A DNA stretch of 64,000 nucleotides from Paenibacillus plantiphilus (lineage in GTDB: Bacteria; Bacillota; Bacilli; Paenibacillales; Paenibacillaceae): NCBI RefSeq assembly GCF_927798095.1, contig NZ_CAKMMF010000023.1, positions 1 to 64,000 of the forward strand, written 5' to 3'. The first letter of the stretch is position 1. Every line of letters begins with the position of its first letter. Of this stretch, positions 43,468 through 51,409 are shown one piece after another. The translations under genes were made by a program, and so were the position numbers. The notes beneath the pieces were generated by a model. That model did no database searches, had not been told where the DNA came from, and was given only the letters and a program-made list of their open reading frames with translations.

Positions 43468-43995
43468 CTATTCCTCATGTTCCCCTATATATTTTTTCCA
43501 CTTTCTAATTTTTGCCCGAAAGGTTTTGAACGGGGCCGACGAATTGATGTGAATCCACCGGACCATAGGCCAGTTTTCCTTGCTGCCTGTCCATTTGCGG
43601 ATGCCTTGGGTAAACAGCTCTTCCTCGGTCAATGTATTGATCCAGTCAAGCCATTGCTGCTCTGCCTGCCGGAATAAGTCCCGCAGATCGGTCAGGGAAT
43701 ACACGGTATATTTGTCGTAAAAGGACTGATACAGTCCGCCAAGCTGGTTCCATTTATAGTCGGGAGATGGCATGAGAATGGGTCGACCTTCCTTTTCATC
43801 CTTGTCCCAGCCCATCACCAGATCAAGCCAGCCAAGCTGGTAGGCAATGATCTCGGCGGGTGTTTTATCCACTTCGGGTATCCGAATATCCTTCTGACTG
43901 TTGTCGATCCCGCCAAACTCGGCATCCAGCAACATATAATGAGAGTGGATCGTCTTCATCAAATCCTGTTTGGACGTATATTCATAGCTTGCCAC
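43468..43995 (-). CDS. ClbS/DfsB-family four-helix protein (DUF1706)
   Basis: A 175-residue cytoplasmic protein of the ClbS/DfsB family. Diagnostic segments are YEYTSKQDLMKTIHSHYMLL, DKTPAEIIAYQLGWLDLVMG, MPSPDYKWNQLGGLYQSFY and the C-terminal INSSAPFKTFRAKIRKWKKY. ClbS protects colibactin producers by hydrolysing the cyclopropane warhead; relatives in Firmicutes are of unknown substrate. The start is set to the GTG at 43995 (10 bases after GGAGG) instead of the GTG at 44004, which is only 1 base from the RBS. It is followed 3' by the glycosylase remnant on the other strand. It may give resistance to a DNA-alkylating metabolite. Confidence 0.85.
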   Translation of the reverse strand: MASYEYTSKQDLMKTIHSHYMLLDAEFGGIDNSQKDIRIPEVDKTPAEIIAYQLGWLDLVMGWDKDEKEGRPILMPSPDYKWNQLGGLYQSFYDKYTVYSLTDLRDLFRQAEQQWLDWINTLTEEELFTQGIRKWTGSKENWPMVRWIHINSSAPFKTFRAKIRKWKKYIGEHEE

Positions 43996-44025
43996 AGCAC
44001 TCACTCCTCCGGTAAGTAAATCCCA

Positions 44026-45519
44026 TCAATCCTTCCATGTTACCTGCCATCCATAGGACTGAAGCTTGAAGTATTTATTAAACTCAGCAACTACGGATTT
44101 TGCGTGTTCCTCCGATGTTGCATGAAATATAGTTATGCCGTCTAGATTACACGCTGAAATTTCATCCAACCCTTTAAGTCTTGATGCATCTACTCCAATC
44201 TGCTCTAGACTCATACAATTTTTGAATATTGATAAATCTCCAACTGGATAAATGAATTGCTTTAATTTCTTCAATTCTCTTGAAAACTCTATATGCGATT
44301 CATCTTTTGCACAGCTATCCGTCTCAAAAAACGTTAGATTTCTTAAACCTTTTAAGAAAGATAAATGTGGTATTGTCACTTGTTTGAGCTCCAGTTTTAT
44401 TAACTTGCTAAGATTTGAAATATAGTGCAGGTCGCCTACTTCCATTTCTTCTAAACTTAATTCCTTCAAATTTTTTAAAGTTCCTATTAATTCGCTGTCG
44501 ATAGCGTTCATTCTACACAATCTTAAGCTCTTTAATTTCTTTATATCTTTCAGTTTATTTATATCTTTTAATGGAAGTCCTATTAATGTCAGCTGCCTTA
44601 ACCCCTCTAAAGAAACTAAGTACTCCAAATCTGACTCTGTAAAAGCTTCTGATCCTATTATAAGTTCTGCTAAAGAAGGTAACTGTTTAAGCACATCGAA
44701 ATTAGTAATTTCATCGGCATGTATAATCAATTCTTTAAGATTAACCATATGGGTTAAAATATCCAAAGATACTGACCCGTATTTCTGAGCTTGATCAGCT
44801 CTAATAAATACCATTCTCTTTTTTGCCAATGTTTTTGTTGATACAAAACCATTCTCAAGATCATCTTTAAAATACTCTTCCCAAAATCCGCTTACAGCAA
44901 TCAGGCTGTTCTCCTCGATATCTATTTTGGTCAAAGCCAAAATATCATCAAACAAGCTTCCACTTTCCCGGGTTAATATGATGACATCATCTTCTTCCCT
45001 CATACTAAGACTGCCATTTCTGAGGCTCGAATCGATAAATGCAAAGAAATGCCCTAAGCTCTCCGCAATAACATAGGAAAAATCAGAATTGTGATCTATC
45101 GTTATAATTTGCCCATAAACCCCCTTTTCTCCGGGGTCTAAATCAATTGCCAAAAATGAGCCTCCACCATCTTCTGCAAAAGGAATCCAGCCCTCTCTGT
45201 AGTTCCCATCTTTTATTTCATCTGGTTTGCTGGATATAATATCGTAAGCTGATTCCAAAAGGGACTTCCAGTTACTTGCTATCGATTCCATGTTCATCCA
45301 ACCAAGCCCCGCCATAACGCCAAAAATCTGCTCTCCTTCTCCATTGGAGTTCATGTATAACTTTCTGAAATCTTCTGGAAATTTGCAGTTCATCATGCTC
45401 TCAAAAAGGTTTATTTCTGATTCCTCAACTGCTGGATTCAGTAATTCCTCTACATTTGAAATATGCGATTTTAATATCTCGATAAGTAAACACTCTTCTT
45501 TTTCATTATCTAATGACAT
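44026..45519 (-). CDS. SUKH (SMI1/KNR4) domain protein with leucine-rich repeats
   Basis: A 497-residue cytoplasmic protein. Residues about 20-170 form an SMI1/KNR4 (SUKH) domain: ESMMNCKFPEDFRKLYMNSN, then GWIPFAEDGGGSFLAIDLDP and VIAESLGHFFAFI. After a short linker come about eight leucine-rich repeats (LKELIIHADEITNFDVLKQL to LSFLKGLRNLTFFETDSC). SUKH proteins are the commonest immunity proteins against contact-dependent and polymorphic toxins. The LRR part would add protein binding. No toxin gene is adjacent. The start at 45519 follows GGGGGA. It is AT-richer than the ABC and SLH genes, suggesting transfer. Confidence 0.8.
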   Translation of the reverse strand: MSLDNEKEECLLIEILKSHISNVEELLNPAVEESEINLFESMMNCKFPEDFRKLYMNSNGEGEQIFGVMAGLGWMNMESIASNWKSLLESAYDIISSKPDEIKDGNYREGWIPFAEDGGGSFLAIDLDPGEKGVYGQIITIDHNSDFSYVIAESLGHFFAFIDSSLRNGSLSMREEDDVIILTRESGSLFDDILALTKIDIEENSLIAVSGFWEEYFKDDLENGFVSTKTLAKKRMVFIRADQAQKYGSVSLDILTHMVNLKELIIHADEITNFDVLKQLPSLAELIIGSEAFTESDLEYLVSLEGLRQLTLIGLPLKDINKLKDIKKLKSLRLCRMNAIDSELIGTLKNLKELSLEEMEVGDLHYISNLSKLIKLELKQVTIPHLSFLKGLRNLTFFETDSCAKDESHIEFSRELKKLKQFIYPVGDLSIFKNCMSLEQIGVDASRLKGLDEISACNLDGITIFHATSEEHAKSVVAEFNKYFKLQSYGWQVTWKD

Positions 45520-45634
45520 GTAGTATCCCCCATTCAACAGAGTCCTAATAGTTCCAGTAAACGATCGAAAGCTAATTTTATAGTAGCATAGTCCATCTGT
45601 TTATCCATATTTAGAATACAGCAACATTTATGTT

Positions 45635-46192
45635 TTATAATGATGCCGTTCCTTCAACAAATATTGCTTCAAGAGATTGAATCCCATAGAACTGTAAAAC
45701 CTTAGTAAGATAGCTGTATCCCATTTCAATTGGAGCAAGAGGACCTTCCGAATAAACAGAGCCACTAGCCTGAATGTGTAAGGCTTTCTTGCCGGGCAAC
45801 AGACCTACGGGACCATTTTGGGGATATTTGAAAGTCTTGCCCGGAATTGAAGTCGCATCCGTGTATGCTTTCAAAATCGGTGGGATCGAGAAATTCCACA
45901 TGGGTGAAACATACACGTACTTATCAGCAGCCACGTATTGATCAACAATTGCCTCTAGACGAGCTACTTTTGATTTCTCAGCATCAGACAGTTGATCGAA
46001 AGATGAACCCGACCGAAGCTTTCCCCAACCACGTAAAACATCAGCATCGAATTGCGGAATATTCTCTTTGTACAGATCCAAATGAACAACTTCATCTGTT
46101 GGATTAGCTTCACTGTACGTTTCAATAAATTGTTTGCCTACCGTGAGGCTAAATGATTCTTGAGAATCAAGGGGATGTGCGGTGATGTAAGT
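45635..46192 (-). pseudogene. FMN-dependent NADH-azoreductase (AzoR type), truncated at both ends
   Basis: The reading frame keeps the flavodoxin-like core: [20 protein letters not shown], then [40 protein letters not shown] and [20 protein letters not shown]. The homology starts in the first beta strand (about 46192) with no start codon: a TGA lies a few codons upstream. The C-terminus stops early after FVEGTASL, missing about 25 residues. The ATG at 46081 would give a product lacking the FMN phosphate loop. Azoreductases reduce quinones and azo compounds; this copy is most likely dead. Confidence 0.8.
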
Positions 46193-46243
46193 GGCCCCAT
46201 ATCGAGCGAAAGCAGCTCATGAGGGAGAAAAATGAACAAACAG

Positions 46244-46279
46244 AAACGGACTAGCGTTCGACACTACGCTAGTCCGTTT
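46244..46279. terminator. Strong hairpin between two pseudogenes
   Basis: AAACGGACTAGCG (46244-46256) pairs perfectly with CGCTAGTCCGTTT (46267-46279). T-rich sequence follows on both strands. It lies 15 bases after the end of the dehydrogenase remnant on the minus strand. Confidence 0.75.
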
Positions 46280-46293
46280 CATTTAGCACCGAG

Positions 46294-46761
46294 TCATTTA
46301 CAGAAGTACCTTATCAGCTTCCGGTGAACGGCAAGGAAAAGGATGAAGAAAATATTCATTGTCCGCCGCAGCGGCATCGGACACACAATCGTTTGATTTT
46401 GCTCAAGCCCCTTTAACGCAATGCGCGCAAACTGCTCGGGACTCATCATCATCTTCTTCTTCTTCAATTGTGCTGATATCAGCTCTTTGTCCATGTTAAT
46501 CCCTTCGCCGTTGGAGAAGATCGGCGTATTCACGAACGTAGGGCATAGCGCGCTTACCTTGACTCCGAACGCTTCCGCTTCGAGAGGTCGTTAACCCGAC
46601 AATGGCGTGTTTGGTTGTCGCGTAAGCTGCCGCCGTTGGCGACGGGCCGAGCCCTGTCTGACAAATTGCGCTCTGCCACCGTTTTTTTCAATATTGCTAA
46701 CCGTCTGTTTACCGCCCGATTCATCAACATCGGCAACTACGACAAATATATGCTTGCCCGC
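46294..46761 (-). pseudogene. Short-chain dehydrogenase (SDR), internally deleted and frameshifted
   Basis: Three pieces in order on the minus strand. (1) 46761-46654 encodes the early part, GKHIFVVVADVDESGGKQTV and EKNGGRAQFVR. (2) 46659-46585, in another frame, encodes PSPTAAAYATTKHAIVGLT with the catalytic Tyr-x-x-x-Lys. (3) 46584-46294, shifted again, encodes AFGVKVSALCPTFVNTPIFS and the C-terminal membrane-like tail. About 80 residues between pieces 1 and 2 are missing, and a two-base loss in CTCTC near 46585 explains the second shift. It is clearly a dead gene. Confidence 0.8.
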
Positions 46762-46783
46762 CAACTGGCTGCAAATCGATCTG

Positions 46784-46873
46784 CTAATTGTCCGTTCGTC
46801 CAGTCTATAACGGTCTATCGGCCATTCGCCTCCAAAATATTTCTTAAATGGAAGCCGCCCTGTATAATGCGTT
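46784..46873 (-). pseudogene. 90-bp fragment of an APH-type kinase gene
   Basis: It aligns without gaps to 63381-63470, inside the intact phosphotransferase gene; by eye 82 of 90 bases match. Translated in the same frame it reads RIIQGGFHLRNILEANGR, stop, TVIDWTNGQL. The catalytic HGD has become QGG and a stop interrupts the DFG-like region. It abuts the stop codon of the next acetyltransferase gene and the dehydrogenase remnant, with no other APH sequence beside it. Confidence 0.85.
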
Positions 46874-47349
46874 TAGAGTCGCAATACCGATATTGATTCG
46901 TTGTTGAAGACTTCCCCGTTGTCACGGAAGCCGAAGCTTTCATAAAGCTTTTTGGCAGAGATGTTATCGGATTTATAAGAGATCCAGCAATATTGTGCTG
47001 GCCCTGCAGGAAAGGTGCGGATAAATTCCAAGATTTTTCTCATGGCTTCCCGACCATGACCCTGGTTCTGGTATTGCTTGTCAATCATCAGTCGCATGAT
47101 GCAATAGTTGTCTTCTGCGATTGACGGTTCTTCGTATCCGGTGATTCCATAAGCCAACATAACAAACCCTACGGGCCGCTCATCCGCATAAATGACAAAT
47201 GGGAATGGATTTCCCCCATTTGTTACAAGGACATAACAAGAAGCCACGCTTGACAGATTAGACGCGACAAAGCGCCGTTGGTCCTCTGAAACTTCCAAAT
47301 TAAACATGGCACGCCGGTTTTCCAGTGTGATTTTTCTGAGCGAAATCAT
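46873..47349 (-). CDS. GNAT acetyltransferase, spermine/spermidine-type
   Basis: A 158-residue GNAT protein, apparently complete. LRKITLENRRAMFNLEVSED is the start seen in BltD/SpeG-like polyamine acetyltransferases. The acetyl-CoA loop is IDKQYQNQGHGREAMRKI and the late segment is DNISAKKLYESFGFRDNGEV. The predicted reaction is N-acetylation of a polyamine or small amine. AGGGAG precedes the ATG by about 10 bases. Its stop codon directly joins the APH fragment, so its original downstream neighbour has been lost. The 276-base gap upstream has AT-rich promoter-like sequence and no gene. Confidence 0.8.
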   Translation of the reverse strand: MISLRKITLENRRAMFNLEVSEDQRRFVASNLSSVASCYVLVTNGGNPFPFVIYADERPVGFVMLAYGITGYEEPSIAEDNYCIMRLMIDKQYQNQGHGREAMRKILEFIRTFPAGPAQYCWISYKSDNISAKKLYESFGFRDNGEVFNNESISVLRL

Positions 47350-47625
47350 GCAGGTCTTCTCCCTTCATCCTTTATCGTATTGCGCCGCGGCAGCATAAAT
47401 AACATTACAGTTTATTCAAAAAAAGTAATAGACTTATGTTGAATTTTTTTATAGACTACTATTTATCCATGTCTTTTTTAGGGCGTCACCCCCAGAAGCC
47501 CGTTTGTGACGACTTTTCCACCTAGCGTAGCCCATCCCAAACCTATGACCTGTAAAACTCTTTCCAAACCCACTGCAGGATAGCACGATGCCAACGATAA
47601 GCGCTTAAAGATCTATTTTCTATAT

Positions 47626-48582
47626 TTATCGCAACATTACAACTGGACGAGGGGTCAGCGGGGCATTCCAAGCCTCTTCAATATCTTCTAGAGCGAACTC
47701 TTTTGTGGCAATTGTTATCTTCCCCTTGGCGGCCATTTCAAAAACACCTCTAACAGCGGATAGCAGATCAGCTTTAGACACACTCTTATCTCCGCTGCCT
47801 ACGAGTTCGATTGTTGATGAGCGCAAAATAGTTGAAGGTAAGTGTATGCTTTCTTGGCCAGATGAAGTTCCAATGGTTACAAAGCGGGTTGCACGATCCG
47901 TATTCGTCTTAGCAAGCGCTGACATGATAGCTAATGCGCTGTCGCCCCAAAGGTAATCCAGTATAACATCAACTCCTTCAGCAACAACTGGCATAATGGC
48001 GTTTTCAAACATTGTTTGTCCGTTGTTGACTGTCATATCAAATGCAATGGCCTCATCAGCTTCAAGTGCTTGCAACTTCGATTCGTTGCGTCCCGTTACA
48101 ATAATCTTCTTGGCTCCCAGTCCCTTAGCAATCTGAACGGCTAAACTACCGGATGCACTCGTAGCACCATTAATCCATACCGTTTGGCCGGATTTGAAGC
48201 CAGCCCGAAATACCAATGCAGCCCATGACGACATCGCTGGGTTAGCGATGGCGGCGGCAGTGAGATCATCAATTCCATCTGGTAAACGGACAGTCAGCTT
48301 TTCATTGACAATTGTTTGCTCAGCCAAACTGCCATATGGTGCGGTAGGCAGCGCAAAGTAAACACGCGACCCGTCTTCCAAAGTTCCAACACCATCAATA
48401 CCGGCTACGATTGGAAAGTTAACATCAGATGAGTAGTGCATACCCATCGAACGAAACTTGCTAACTCGACTCAAGGCTGTTGCCGAAACGTCGATTATAA
48501 CTTGCCCATCTGTCGCAACGGGGGGATCAAAATGACCCATTACGGGAGTTGCTCCTTTTTCCATTACAATTGCTGCTCTCAT
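47626..48582 (-). CDS. Quinone-oxidoreductase-type dehydrogenase (zinc-independent MDR)
   Basis: A 318-residue medium-chain dehydrogenase/reductase. The GroES-like N-domain includes FPIVAGIDGVGTLEDG. The Rossmann loop is NGATSASGSLAVQIAKGLGA, a variant of the usual GGAGGVG, followed by KIIVTGRNESKL. There are no zinc-ligand cysteines. The predicted role is NAD(P)H-dependent reduction of a carbonyl or quinone. AGAAGGGTG precedes the ATG. It lies downstream of, and probably in one operon with, the DUF2269-like gene and the flavin monooxygenase, suggesting a joint detoxifying or catabolic pathway. Confidence 0.88.
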   Translation of the reverse strand: MRAAIVMEKGATPVMGHFDPPVATDGQVIIDVSATALSRVSKFRSMGMHYSSDVNFPIVAGIDGVGTLEDGSRVYFALPTAPYGSLAEQTIVNEKLTVRLPDGIDDLTAAAIANPAMSSWAALVFRAGFKSGQTVWINGATSASGSLAVQIAKGLGAKKIIVTGRNESKLQALEADEAIAFDMTVNNGQTMFENAIMPVVAEGVDVILDYLWGDSALAIMSALAKTNTDRATRFVTIGTSSGQESIHLPSTILRSSTIELVGSGDKSVSKADLLSAVRGVFEMAAKGKITIATKEFALEDIEEAWNAPLTPRPVVMLR

Positions 48583-48616
48583 AGTTAGTGCACCCTTCTT
48601 TCACTTAAAATTAGCG

Positions 48617-48683
48617 GTACTCTTCCGTATAGCTCCAGTCCAGTCGATGCTGTAGTCAGCGTATGGTTGGAACCGCCTCTAAT
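48617..48683 (-). repeat. 67-bp duplicate of the 3' part of the monooxygenase gene
   Basis: Bases 48617-48683 repeat 49364-49430 with two mismatches seen by eye. The source segment encodes residues near the end of the flavin monooxygenase (SNHALTTASTGLELYGRV). The copy lies just after the stop of the membrane-protein gene and has no start or frame context. It marks a past tandem duplication or rearrangement. Confidence 0.85.
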
Positions 48684-48690
48684 TAAATCC

Positions 48691-49305
48691 CTAATTGAAA
48701 AGGATTAAAGCAACGATTAATAGGTGCAAAATGACGACTGCGGAGCCAACCATTTTTATCCAGATTGGTATTGTATAAGGCACGGTGCTGCTTTTGATTT
48801 CCAGTTGCTTGCGCCATCCATGCCTGGTCATACCTTTTGGTTTGTACACCGACAAGACTGTTGCCACAAGCACGATCAACAATCCTCCACTTGGGTGTAC
48901 GATGTGAATCGAATCCTTCAAAATACTTATTTCGGTGTTCGACAATGTACTTTTTGATGCTATGGATGCCGCATGGCTCAGTTCTTGTATATATGCGACC
49001 AACATAACCACGGCTAAAACGGTAAACAAAAGCTTAAAAAGGATCCAATAATGACGGAACAACCCCCACCTAGTGCCAAGTGATAACGCAACTCCGGTGA
49101 GCAGCGATGCAAAAGCCACGGGGACAACAATAAAATTAGCAATCAAGGACATGATTTGGATAGCGGATCGTACCATATCGGCATCTTGATTGTTTAGGAC
49201 ATAGGCGGCTATGGGTATATAAGCGGCTGCGGAGCCGATCCATCCCATGGTAGTAATCACATGTACAGTGAGTACAAGCTTACGGAGAGAGGGGGAGAGA
49301 ATCAT
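48691..49305 (-). CDS. Four-helix membrane protein, DUF2269-like
   Basis: A 204-residue integral membrane protein. LVLTVHVITTMGWIGSAAAY has the His and Trp typical of DUF2269 and related haem- or quinone-associated membrane families. Further helices include FIVVPVAFASLLTGVALSLG, LLFTVLAVVMLVAYI and MVGSAVVILHLLIVALILF. Its start overlaps the monooxygenase stop (ATGA), giving coupled translation. It could deliver electrons or move the substrate of the pathway; this is inference only. Confidence 0.7.
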   Translation of the reverse strand: MILSPSLRKLVLTVHVITTMGWIGSAAAYIPIAAYVLNNQDADMVRSAIQIMSLIANFIVVPVAFASLLTGVALSLGTRWGLFRHYWILFKLLFTVLAVVMLVAYIQELSHAASIASKSTLSNTEISILKDSIHIVHPSGGLLIVLVATVLSVYKPKGMTRHGWRKQLEIKSSTVPYTIPIWIKMVGSAVVILHLLIVALILFN

Positions 49306-50546
49306 GTGCCCCTCCCCCTTGCGGCACCTAATGTCATGACATGCTGTGGAGGCAAACCCATCAGTACTCTTCCGTATAGCTCCAGTCCAGTCGATGCTGT
49401 AGTCAGCGCATGATTGGAACCGCCTCTAATGTCCCGGAATATTTGAGACAAACGATTGGAATCAGCAATGACACTCCCTCCGCTCTCTGCCATTAGCAGA
49501 TCTACGGCTTCCCAGCACAGCATGGCTGCATAGGTCATATCTGTCTGCAGCTGTGCCATTTCCTTTAAACGAAATGGTTCTGTCTTTTGCACGTGACGCT
49601 CCAGATTGTCAATGGTTCGACTGATATGAAGATGCGCGGATTCGACCTTCATAGCCGCAAGTCCTACTTTATACTGAATATGACCCACTGCCGCTTGAGA
49701 AGTATGGACCGTCATTGAAATTCCCTTGTTAGGTGCTTTTTCAACAAAATACTCGACAGCCCCTCTGGCGAGTCCGAGAATTGCGCTTATTCCCGTTGTG
49801 ATGCTGATAATTAGCTGCGCGTAAGGTCTGTATCTGTCACGCCTCTTCAACTGGGCAGGCAACGCACCTCCCTGATGCATTTCTTGGGTGATGACATATT
49901 GGTCGGGTATAAACACATTTTTGAGTTCCAGACTATTACTTGCGGATCCTTTCAAACTCATCGTATACCAATCGTCAACAATCGTGACCTCACTCATCGG
50001 AACAACGGCCAGCATCATCTCCATAGCCTTGCCTTCTTGCATGGACTTTCCGTCCTTCAAGTTTAATAAAGCATGGGTGGCCTGCTTTGAACCTGAACCG
50101 AACCCCCAAAAGCCTTCCTCTACTAAATACCCTCCATCTACCTTCTTCACGACCGCTTTACGTGCCAGCAGGACAGAACAAAAGCGTATCTCCTCCACCT
50201 GGTTATTAATTGAATCTAATACGTCGGAAGGTAATGATAGTGATGCATTATAGTTATTTCCATTGATGATTTGAACGACCCAGCCAACAGAACCATTCCC
50301 TTTGGACACCTCGGAAACAATCTCGACCATGGCACGGATACTAACATCATAACCCCCGTACTCTTTCGGTGTGCCAAGCTTAAACAGCCCCGCATCCGAA
50401 ATTTTTTGAAACACTTCATCAGGAATATGTCGTTCTTCATCAATAATAGTACCGAGCTTCTGCAGATAGGGAACTAACTCGGCAGCATTGTTTAGCAATT
50501 GCTGTTCAAGAGCAGTGAGTTGACATTCTGTACTTAAATTGGTCAT
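49302..50546 (-). CDS. Flavin-dependent monooxygenase of the acyl-CoA-dehydrogenase fold (HpaB/HsaA/DszC group)
   Basis: A 414-residue enzyme. PDEVFQKISDAGLFKLGTPK, EYGGYDVSIRAMVEIVSEVS and GNGSVGWVVQIINGN are typical of group D monooxygenases, which use reduced flavin and O2 and share the acyl-CoA dehydrogenase fold. The C-terminal helices have SQIFRDIRGGSNHALTTAST, the flavin-contacting end of the family. Acyl-CoA motifs are absent. GGGAG precedes the ATG. It is the first gene of a three-gene unit, divergent from tetR. A separate flavin reductase gene is not present nearby. The substrate is probably an aromatic or sulfur compound. Confidence 0.82.
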   Translation of the reverse strand: MTNLSTECQLTALEQQLLNNAAELVPYLQKLGTIIDEERHIPDEVFQKISDAGLFKLGTPKEYGGYDVSIRAMVEIVSEVSKGNGSVGWVVQIINGNNYNASLSLPSDVLDSINNQVEEIRFCSVLLARKAVVKKVDGGYLVEEGFWGFGSGSKQATHALLNLKDGKSMQEGKAMEMMLAVVPMSEVTIVDDWYTMSLKGSASNSLELKNVFIPDQYVITQEMHQGGALPAQLKRRDRYRPYAQLIISITTGISAILGLARGAVEYFVEKAPNKGISMTVHTSQAAVGHIQYKVGLAAMKVESAHLHISRTIDNLERHVQKTEPFRLKEMAQLQTDMTYAAMLCWEAVDLLMAESGGSVIADSNRLSQIFRDIRGGSNHALTTASTGLELYGRVLMGLPPQHVMTLGAARGRGT

Positions 50547-50564
50547 TAATATCCACTCCCTAAT

Positions 50565-50578
50565 TATACACCTGTATA
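50565..50578. promoter_or_regulatory. Palindrome TATACA-CC-TGTATA, candidate TetR operator
   Basis: A perfect 6-bp inverted repeat with a 2-base spacer, 19 bases upstream of the monooxygenase start, in the 135-base gap shared with the divergent tetR gene. The position overlaps the expected ribosome-binding/promoter zone of the monooxygenase operon. Confidence 0.5.
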
Positions 50579-50681
50579 TTTAAGATGTATTTATAGGGTA
50601 AATGGTATAATGTATAATTGATTTCAACAACCGATAAAATCGTAGATATGTCGAAAAACGATACAGAGAGAGGAATCTGTC

Positions 50682-51239
50682 ATGGACAATAAAACAACCG
50701 AAGACCTTCGAGTCAGAAGAACTCATAAGCTTTTATACAATGCGCTGTTAAATTTAATGGAAAAACAGTCGTTTGGGAATATAACGGTGAAGCAGATCTG
50801 TGATCTAGCGATGGTACATCGAACTACGTTCTACACACATTTTCAGGACAAATTCGATTTACTTTCACGTGCTATGCAGCAAATTGCTGAGGAAGAATTT
50901 AAGGGCCTTGTCGATGCATCCTTTTCTCCATCCGATAATTTCAGGGAATTATTTTCTTTAGCAATGAAACATAAGAAATTGTTTTCCATTCTTTTAGCCG
51001 AAGAGAGAGATTCCTTGAGAAATCTGTTGCGCAGAGAGATGGGGAGGGGCATGAAGGAATACTTGGTGGAGCACAATTCGATTGAAGAGAATTCCATCGA
51101 CATGCAAATTAAAATAGAGGCCTACCTTGGAGCCGTGCTTGGTGTGGTAACTTGGTGGATTGAGAGCAAAATGCCTATCGATGACGAAGAATTATTTAAA
51201 AAGATGAATATCTTTTCAGAATGGAAATTCGCAGAATAA
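50682..51239 (+). CDS. TetR/AcrR-family regulator of the monooxygenase cluster
   Basis: A 185-residue regulator with helix-turn-helix ITVKQICDLAMVHRTTFYTH and a TetR_C_8-like effector domain. It is a close family relative of the TetR protein at 9527-10105 (shared RTTFYxH and KLxFSxLL segments). GAGAGG precedes the ATG at 50682. It is divergent from the flavin monooxygenase, whose promoter it most likely represses. The inducer is probably the monooxygenase substrate. Confidence 0.88.
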   Translation: MDNKTTEDLRVRRTHKLLYNALLNLMEKQSFGNITVKQICDLAMVHRTTFYTHFQDKFDLLSRAMQQIAEEEFKGLVDASFSPSDNFRELFSLAMKHKKLFSILLAEERDSLRNLLRREMGRGMKEYLVEHNSIEENSIDMQIKIEAYLGAVLGVVTWWIESKMPIDDEELFKKMNIFSEWKFAE

Positions 51240-51365
51240 CCTCGTATTTTCTTACTGATGAGTGACTGTTCCAACTATCCTCTGTTACTTCAACGGACAA
51301 CGGCAGCCGATCGCTCGTCCATCCCTATAACAACATACCGAATACTGTTAGTTGTAATCGAACGC

Positions 51366-51409
51366 AAAAAAACTGGCGACTGTTAAATACAGCCGCCAGC
51401 AACTTTTTT
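51366..51409. terminator. Bidirectional terminator between tetR and the MBG-SLH gene
   Basis: CTGGCGACTGT (51373-51383) pairs with ACAGCCGCCAG (51389-51399), with AAAAAAA on the left and TTTTTT on the right. It therefore has a U-run in both directions. The right-hand T-run includes the stop codon of the SLH gene. Confidence 0.88.

Noticed and set aside
47473..47516. GTCAC...GTGAC inverted repeat as terminator of the oxidoreductase gene
   Set aside because: Short arms, long loop and an A-run instead of a U-run on the minus strand; not convincing.
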